A stretch of 26,814 nucleotides of DNA, from contig CAJMNR010000046.1 of assembly GCA_905214875.1 (NCBI GenBank), forward strand, positions 1-26,814, read 5' to 3'. Shown piece after piece: positions 21,833-26,814 of the stretch. Source of the DNA: an uncultured bacterium. GTDB lineage: Bacteria > Bacillota > Clostridia > Lachnospirales > Lachnospiraceae. The notes beneath the pieces were generated by a model. It had not been told where the DNA came from, ran no database searches, and saw only the letters and a program-made list of their open reading frames with translations. The stretch's first letter is position 1; every line of letters starts with the position of its first letter. The position numbers and the translations under genes were made by a program.

Positions 21833-23137
21833 CTATAACAGTCCGCATATTTCTGGCAGCCACATACTGAATACTGGCATAAAGGTAATCAAGAGTAAGG
21901 CAATCACGATTACACCAAAGAATGGAAGTAGCCGTTTTATGACATCTTCAACTTGTAATTTGGAAACGCTGCAGCCTACGAACAATACGCTTCCTACTGG
22001 AGGTGTGATGGTACCAATGGAAAGGTTCATAACCATCATTACACCAAATTGAATTGGGTCCATTCCTAAGCTCTTAACGACTGGAAGGAAGATTGGCGTA
22101 AAGATTAATAAGGCTGGTGCCATATCCATAAATGTTCCTACGATTAGCAATGTTAAGTTGATGATTAACAAAATGACAATCTTATTGCTTGAAATTCCAA
22201 GTAACGCTGAGCTGATTGCTTGTGGAAGTCCTGTAAAGGATAATACGAAGGACAATACGCTGGATGCTCCAATGATTAACATAACGATTGCTGTCATAAT
22301 TGCTGTATCTGTTAAAATCTGTGGAAGGTCTTTAATCTTAATGCTTTTATAAATGCATACGGATAAGATCAATGCATAGAGTACAGCGACACCGGATGCT
22401 TCAGTTGGTGTAAAATAACCGGATAAGATACCGCCGATGATGATTACTATAAGGAAAAGGCTTGGGATGGCATCCCAAATTGTCTTAAGTACGATTTTGG
22501 CTGTAAGATGTTCTCTTTCAATGACATATCCGTGTTTCTTACCATAAAGGAATACAACGATCATGCAAAGTGCTGCCCAGAGTAATCCTGGAATCCAGCC
22601 TGCCATAAGGAGTGCTGCTACGGATACACCGCCGCTTGCTGCTGAGAAAATGATAAAGGAAGCGGTTGGTGGAATTAATTGACCTACGGGAGCGGATGCA
22701 ATATTAACGGCTGCGGAAAACGCACGGTTGTAACCATTTTCATCTTCAAGTGGCTGCATAACGCCACCGATTGCTGTTGCTGCTGCAATACCGGAACCAG
22801 AGATGGAACCAAACATTGCATTACCAGCGATATTGGTCATTGCTAAGGAACCTGGAACTCTACCTAACACAAGCATGGCAAGATTGATTAATCGTCTTGC
22901 GATACCGCCGCTGCTCATTAAGAGCCCTGCTAAAATAAAGAACGGAACGGCAAGTAATGTGAAACTGTCAATGCCAGTTACTAGTTTCTGTGCGGAGATA
23001 AAGATTCCGAAGTCTGGTGTCAAAAACATGATCAACGTGATCAATGCGGCACTAATAATGCTAAATGAAACAGGGATACTAAATGCAAGTAACAAGAAAA
23101 ATACAATGACTAAAACGATTGCTGCCTGTAATTCCAT
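21833..23137 (-). CDS. dctM: TRAP transporter large permease (DctM family)
   Basis: 434 aa and about 12 membrane helices. This subunit carries the Na+-driven transport step of tripartite ATP-independent periplasmic transporters. Signatures are PFFILAGLLMSSGGIARRL (65-83), the GSISGSGIAAATAIGGVM loop (110-127), and GTFMDMAPALLIFTPIFLPV and GTITPPVGSVLFVGCS near the end. AAGGAGGG lies in the last codons of dctQ, whose stop is separated from this start by one base, so translation is coupled. Context (GH105 and rha genes) suggests a substrate of uronide-rhamnose type. Confidence 0.95.
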   Translation of the reverse strand: MELQAAIVLVIVFFLLLAFSIPVSFSIISAALITLIMFLTPDFGIFISAQKLVTGIDSFTLLAVPFFILAGLLMSSGGIARRLINLAMLVLGRVPGSLAMTNIAGNAMFGSISGSGIAAATAIGGVMQPLEDENGYNRAFSAAVNIASAPVGQLIPPTASFIIFSAASGGVSVAALLMAGWIPGLLWAALCMIVVFLYGKKHGYVIEREHLTAKIVLKTIWDAIPSLFLIVIIIGGILSGYFTPTEASGVAVLYALILSVCIYKSIKIKDLPQILTDTAIMTAIVMLIIGASSVLSFVLSFTGLPQAISSALLGISSNKIVILLIINLTLLIVGTFMDMAPALLIFTPIFLPVVKSLGMDPIQFGVMMVMNLSIGTITPPVGSVLFVGCSVSKLQVEDVIKRLLPFFGVIVIALLLITFMPVFSMWLPEICGLL

Positions 23138-23138
23138 A

Positions 23139-23606
23139 TTATTGTCCCTCCTTAAGTGTTTTTACTAAGTTAAACATTCTGTTCATGCTGTAAATTACCA
23201 TGAGTATGCCGCAGATTGGAACGCATACGTAGTAGATTTGCATTGGAATCTGCATTGCTGGTGAGATCTGTCCAGCGGAGTTAAGGGTTACTTGGATGCC
23301 ACCGATAATCATGATAAATACGCTAAGTAACATAACGATGACTTCGATTAACATCTTTGTTCTTATTTCATTTTTTGGCTCAAATTTCTTAACGAATAGG
23401 TTAATGGATAAATGACGGTCTTTTCCGTAAGCGTATGGAACGCCGATCATGGTTACCCAAATTAACATATATCTTAATAGTTCTTCTGTGTACTTACTTG
23501 GATTGTGCAGGATGAATCTTGTAATGACCTGCCAACAACATCCGATTACCATTCCTGCAACCAGGATATCTAGGATTACTTCTATCACTTTATTTAGTGT
23601 CTTCAT
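23139..23606 (-). CDS. dctQ: TRAP transporter small permease (DctQ family)
   Basis: 155 aa with four membrane helices (about 8-25, 43-60, 86-108, 124-143). It includes the family markers WQVITRFILHNPSKYTEELLRY (26-47) and LIWVTMIGVPYAYGKDRHLSI. It forms the membrane complex with DctM. GAGGGGAG precedes the ATG; 18 bp separate it from dctP. Confidence 0.94.
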   Translation of the reverse strand: MKTLNKVIEVILDILVAGMVIGCCWQVITRFILHNPSKYTEELLRYMLIWVTMIGVPYAYGKDRHLSINLFVKKFEPKNEIRTKMLIEVIVMLLSVFIMIIGGIQVTLNSAGQISPAMQIPMQIYYVCVPICGILMVIYSMNRMFNLVKTLKEGQ

Positions 23607-23624
23607 AGCATTCTCCCCTCTCCG

Positions 23625-24647
23625 CTATTTTGCATAGCTTTCAATATCATCGTATAATGCTTTGTAATCAGCGCCTTTTTCACAGAACGCATTATGTATT
23701 GGTTGAACGGCTTCGATGAATTTGCTTTTATCGATGTCTCGATATACATGGACCCCTTTGGATTCTGCTTCTTCGATTGCGCTTTCCATCATGCCGTTAT
23801 ATAGACTCTTAAAGTTTTCATTGGCTTTTTCTAAGCCTGTAATGATGCTTTGTCTTTCCTCTTCTGTCAGCCTGTTCCATAACTTCGTACTTACAATGTA
23901 AATGTCAGGAGAGAACTGATGTTCGGTATACGTGTAAGAGCTTACTAAATCCTCATGGCCATCTACCGTAAGAGCAAGTTCAGTATTCTCTGCTGCATCT
24001 ACGATTCCTTGTTGAAGAGAGGCATATGTCTCACTGCCGGCCATTGGAACTGGTGTTCCACCCATACGTTCAATCATATCCATTGAGGTTGAACTTGGCA
24101 TGGAACGAATCTTTAATCCTTTTAATACGGAAGGATCGGTACAGGCAACGTCTTTCTTTAAGTAGAAGTTTCTTGCGCCATTTGCATAATATCCGATTGC
24201 GATATAGCCATCTTTTTCAGTGGATGCAAATAATTTCTTTACTTCTTCACTCTTCTCCATTGCCGTGTAGTAATGTTCTTGATTCTTAAATAAGTAAGGA
24301 ATTGCGAAGATGGAATATTTGTCATCGAACTGGCCGAGTGTATTGGAACTTACTTTTGCCATATCCAAAATACCTGCCTGAACCATTTCACATTCATCTT
24401 TTTCTGTTCCTAATACGCCGCTTGCATAGATTTTTACATCCAAGCTGCCATTGGAGCTTTCATTCACAAAGTCAGAAATCTTTGCGATGGAATCGGCAAT
24501 TTCCGAACCTGCTGCTTGATTGTGAGCAAGCCGGATTACTAATTTATCACTTGCAGCCACCCCACTGACTTTTGCAAATGTTACAACTACGATTGCAATA
24601 CATACAACAACTGACACGATACCAGCTATTTTCTTGTAAGATTTCAT
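23625..24647 (-). CDS. dctP: TRAP transporter solute-binding protein (DctP family)
   Basis: 340 aa from ATG 24647 (MKSYKKIAGI), with AAGGGG upstream; an in-frame ATG at 24677 lies in the predicted leader and has no good site. Residues 1-33 are a signal sequence ending near VAAS. The one cysteine in the hydrophobic core is not in a lipobox, so it is either released or held by an uncleaved signal anchor. The binding fold shows IRLAHNQAAGSEIADSI, VLGTEKDECEMVQ, FAIPYLF, and R181 in GLKIRSMPSS, the arginine that in this family salt-bridges a substrate carboxylate. An acid-bearing ligand such as unsaturated galacturonyl-rhamnose fits. It is first gene of the nine-gene operon. Confidence 0.94.
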   Translation of the reverse strand: MKSYKKIAGIVSVVVCIAIVVVTFAKVSGVAASDKLVIRLAHNQAAGSEIADSIAKISDFVNESSNGSLDVKIYASGVLGTEKDECEMVQAGILDMAKVSSNTLGQFDDKYSIFAIPYLFKNQEHYYTAMEKSEEVKKLFASTEKDGYIAIGYYANGARNFYLKKDVACTDPSVLKGLKIRSMPSSTSMDMIERMGGTPVPMAGSETYASLQQGIVDAAENTELALTVDGHEDLVSSYTYTEHQFSPDIYIVSTKLWNRLTEEERQSIITGLEKANENFKSLYNGMMESAIEEAESKGVHVYRDIDKSKFIEAVQPIHNAFCEKGADYKALYDDIESYAK

Positions 24648-24688
24648 ATTCTTACCCCTTTCACTATATAGTTTCAACTTGTGAATTC

Positions 24689-24697
24689 ATTATAACA
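24689..24697 (-). promoter_or_regulatory. Extended -10 promoter of the rhamnogalacturonide operon
   Basis: On the minus strand TGTTATAAT (24697-24689), a perfect extended -10. No -35 box is recognisable, consistent with activator dependence. The inferred start is near 24682, about 35 bases before the dctP ATG. Confidence 0.6.
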
Positions 24698-24720
24698 TTG
24701 AGCTATCCTCGGTTCTTATT

Positions 24721-24765
24721 CTATCTTGCAGTATTTTCTTTGTTTTCAAACTATATTGCTCTATT
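24721..24765. promoter_or_regulatory. Direct repeats 30 bp apart, candidate AraC operator
   Basis: CTATCTTGCAGTATT (24721-24735) and CTATATTGCTCTATT (24751-24765) agree at 12 of 15 positions (CTAT-N-TTGC-NN-TATT). Relative to the inferred operon start they lie at about -39 to -53 and -69 to -83, where AraC-type activators bind. Confidence 0.55.
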
Positions 24766-24794
24766 CTGGTTTTCTGTATTCTTTGAGAAATATC

Positions 24795-24803
24795 TGCTAT
24801 AAT
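24795..24803 (+). promoter_or_regulatory. Extended -10 promoter of the araC-family gene
   Basis: TGCTATAAT, about 45 bases before the ATG at 24848; weak -35. Confidence 0.6.
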
Positions 24804-24847
24804 AGGTATTATGAATAAAAAAAGCACAAGAAATGGGAGGATTTTAG

Positions 24848-25771
24848 ATGGATAAGATAACTTTTTGTGGAAAAATCGATGGAGTCTCCGTAGAACAAAT
24901 CGTCCGCTTCGGTCAATATAACATGAAAGTGAAGCATTTCCATTCCCAGTACGAACTCTTCTATATCATTGAAGGGGAGCGTCAGTTCTTCTTTAATAAC
25001 AGGCAGCATATTGCGAAATCAGGGGATTTGATCCTGATTGATTCTAACCTTATACATATGACCAAGTCCGTCTCCAAAGAGGATGTTGGCTACAACCGAG
25101 TCATCCTATATATCGATGCAGCAAAGATGCAGGAATTCGATAAGTTATATCCTGACCTTGGCTTGGTACAATATTTTCATAAAAACTATGGTGTGTATCA
25201 CCTTACCGAGGAACAGCAAAGTGTCTTTTTAAATCTTTATCGAGATATCCGTATTTCCCTTACGAAAAAGGAACATGGATATGAAACGGGAGTCAATTTA
25301 GCACTACTATCGTGGCTGTATAAGCTGACGCATCAGCTTTCTGTCGATGAAACGATTGTGACTCCAATCTCTGATAGTAATAAGATGAAAAATGTCTATA
25401 AAGTTTGTGATTATTTGTCGGAAAATTGTGAGAAGAATCTCTCGTTAGATGAACTTGCCGATCATTTTTTCTTAAGTAAGTATTATCTATGCCGAATCTT
25501 TAAGGAGATTACGAACTATACGATTACCGAGTACGTGAATATCCATCGGATCTTAAAGGCAAAGAATCTGTTAGAGGGTACAACGAAAAGCATATCGGAT
25601 ATTGCATCTTCTCTTGGGTTTGAAAGCCTTACTTACTTCGAAAAGACATTTAAGACGTATATGGGCGTATCGCCATTACGATATCGAAAGACGTTAAGTG
25701 CAGATATTCTTAGTGAGGAAAATTTAAATATCTTAGATGATACGACGTATTTGGCAAGAGAGCGCGGATAG
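24848..25771 (+). CDS. AraC-family activator of the rhamnogalacturonide operon
   Basis: 307 aa. The N-terminal cupin (about 20-105) has the sugar-pocket text KHFHSQYELFYIIEGERQF. The C-terminal double helix-turn-helix (about 190-295) has LSLDELADHFFLSKYYLCRIFKE-type first HTH and the second, diagnostic SISDIASSLGFESLTYFEKTF followed by GVSPLRYRK. GGGAGG precedes the ATG. It is divergent from dctP, and the shared region holds direct repeats, so positive control of the operon by an imported rhamnose compound is likely, as with RhaS/RhaR and YesN-type proteins. The exact inducer is unknown. Confidence 0.93.
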   Translation: MDKITFCGKIDGVSVEQIVRFGQYNMKVKHFHSQYELFYIIEGERQFFFNNRQHIAKSGDLILIDSNLIHMTKSVSKEDVGYNRVILYIDAAKMQEFDKLYPDLGLVQYFHKNYGVYHLTEEQQSVFLNLYRDIRISLTKKEHGYETGVNLALLSWLYKLTHQLSVDETIVTPISDSNKMKNVYKVCDYLSENCEKNLSLDELADHFFLSKYYLCRIFKEITNYTITEYVNIHRILKAKNLLEGTTKSISDIASSLGFESLTYFEKTFKTYMGVSPLRYRKTLSADILSEENLNILDDTTYLARERG

Positions 25772-25854
25772 CCAAACCTTTTTTCGTTGTTTCATGAAAT
25801 AAATCATGCTATAATCCTAAGTTAGTGTGTTAGTTATTACGAAAGGGGATTTAA

Positions 25855-26592
25855 ATGAAATTACAGCAACTATTAAGCTATACAAGACGTGCGATAGATG
25901 ATTATAAAATGATTGAAGACGGGGACCGCATTGCCATCGGTATCAGCGGCGGAAAAGACAGTCTTACCATGCTTTATGCTCTAGCCAATTTACGAAGATT
26001 TTATCCAAAGAAGTTCGAATTAGAAGCCATTGCGGTTGACCTTGGATTTGAAGGAATGGACTTTAGCAAGGTGGAAAGCCTTTGCAAGGAACTTGATGTT
26101 CCTTTTACGGTCATTCCAACTAAAATCTTTTCCATCGTATTTGAGGAACGTAAAGAAGATAACCCATGCTCTCTATGTGCGAAGATGAGAAAAGGGGCAT
26201 TTAATCAGATGTGCAAGCAGTTAAACTGCAATAAGGTCGCATATGCACACCATAAGGATGATTTGATTGAGACGCTTATGATGTCCCTGTTATTTGAAGG
26301 ACGCTTACACAGCTTCTCTCCTATTACGTATTTAGACCGAACAGACCTAACCGTAATCCGTCCATTAATGTATGTAAATGAAATGGATATCAAAGGGTTT
26401 AAGAATGCTTATGATCTTCCAGTAATCAAGAGCCCTTGTCCTGCCGATGGAAATACGAAACGAGAATATACAAAAGATCTGATCCGTCAGCTTACGAAAG
26501 AAAATAAAGGTGTTAGGGAACGAATGTTTCATGCGATTATCAATGGAAACTTTTCCGACTGGCCACCAATACCAGAATCGTTGAAACGATAA
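25855..26592 (+). CDS. TtcA-family PP-loop ATPase, probable tRNA thiolation enzyme
   Basis: 245 aa, shorter than the 311-aa Escherichia coli TtcA. The PP-loop SGGKDSL (31-37) activates the target base with ATP. CSLCAKMRKG (105-114) gives the CxxC pair, and C195 in KSPCPADGNTKR is the likely third cysteine, the set that holds a 4Fe-4S cluster in TtcA. AHHKDDLIETLMMSLLFEGR (131-150) is strongly conserved in the TtcA/TilS-like group. 2-thiocytidine formation in tRNA is the best guess, but Firmicutes members are less well studied. GAAAGGGG precedes the ATG. It is monocistronic with its own terminator. Confidence 0.88.
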   Translation: MKLQQLLSYTRRAIDDYKMIEDGDRIAIGISGGKDSLTMLYALANLRRFYPKKFELEAIAVDLGFEGMDFSKVESLCKELDVPFTVIPTKIFSIVFEERKEDNPCSLCAKMRKGAFNQMCKQLNCNKVAYAHHKDDLIETLMMSLLFEGRLHSFSPITYLDRTDLTVIRPLMYVNEMDIKGFKNAYDLPVIKSPCPADGNTKREYTKDLIRQLTKENKGVRERMFHAIINGNFSDWPPIPESLKR

Positions 26593-26597
26593 GAAAG

Positions 26598-26630
26598 AGG
26601 CGTAATCTCAATTGGAGATTACGCCTTTTA
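26598..26630. terminator. Terminator between convergent genes
   Basis: AGGCGTAATCTC (26598-26609) pairs perfectly with 26615-26626 around a 5-base loop, followed by T-rich sequence. Confidence 0.92.
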
Positions 26631-26650
26631 TACTGTAGACAAATAAAAAT

Positions 26651-26814
26651 CTAGTTTTGTTCTATAAGCTTTAATTTTCCATCGGTTTGAATCTGATACC
26701 AGAGTTCTTGTGTTTGTGAATTCTCTGCTTTATTGGTTAGTAAGAATTCTGTTATGCCATCCTGATTCATGTCTTCTTGTCTTAGAGTAATGTTATCTGT
26801 CGTAAACTGATTAG
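26651..26814 (-). CDS. 3' end of a protein with a DxNxDG motif (cut by the window edge)
   Basis: The minus-strand frame is open from the window end to TAG at 26653-26651 (about 53 codons). The readable C terminus includes DMNQDGITEFLLTNKAEN and then ELWYQIQTDGKLKLIEQN. D-x-N-x-D-G-x-x-E/D is the calcium-loop pattern of FG-GAP/dockerin-like repeats, often found in extracellular or lipoprotein sequences. The full protein cannot be named. Confidence 0.65.
   Translation of the reverse strand, partial: NQFTTDNITLRQEDMNQDGITEFLLTNKAENSQTQELWYQIQTDGKLKLIEQN

Overview
The window looks like chromosomal DNA of a Gram-positive, low-to-moderate-GC Clostridia, most likely a plant-polysaccharide-degrading Lachnospiraceae (inferred from protein style, strong AGGAGG ribosome sites, U-tailed hairpin terminators and gene content; no rRNA or marker gene is present to fix the genus). 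I see no transposase, integrase, phage gene, CRISPR array, tRNA or rRNA.

Left part (1-5850): a secreted two-repeat beta-sandwich protein is divergent from an OmpR-type two-component pair. Between them lies a striking symmetric set of four hexamers with 11-bp spacing. Next come an aldo/keto reductase, a convergent CspA-type cold shock protein with a long hairpin leader, and a lipoprotein alpha/beta hydrolase preceded by a perfect SOS-box-like palindrome.

Middle left (5850-12650): a probable operon codes for a COG2426 membrane protein, a Na/Pi cotransporter with a PhoU-like tail, and a fused SecDF. Facing it is a KdpDE-like two-component pair with a shortened sensor and no kdpFABC nearby, plus an unlisted 47-aa membrane peptide. 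The promoters of the transporter operon and of the two-component pair share the same 11-bp-spaced direct repeat (TTAGCA-N5-TTARCA). This is the most interesting regulatory link in the window: it suggests the Kdp-like pair controls itself and the phosphate-transport/SecDF operon.

Middle right (12650-15860): an AT-rich, repeat-containing spacer of about 750 bp; a GNAT acetyltransferase and a cysteine-rich C_GCAxxG_C_C protein in one operon, divergent from a MarR regulator carrying a CC...C cluster; a small membrane-anchored hypothetical protein between two copies of the same terminator; and a 3' gene remnant.

Right part (15860-25771): a nine-gene minus-strand operon for a rhamnose-containing uronide, in transcription order TRAP transporter dctP-dctQ-dctM, GH105 unsaturated uronyl hydrolase, rhaM, NodB-type deacetylase, rhaB, rhaA, rhaD, with a divergent AraC regulator. 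The reading is that unsaturated rhamnogalacturonan disaccharides made by extracellular lyases enter through the TRAP carrier and are cut in the cytoplasm. The rhamnose then goes through mutarotation, isomerisation, phosphorylation and aldol cleavage to dihydroxyacetone phosphate and lactaldehyde. Two 15-bp direct repeats 30 bp apart in the divergent promoter are candidate AraC sites. The window ends with a TtcA-family PP-loop ATPase and the 3' end of a further minus-strand gene.
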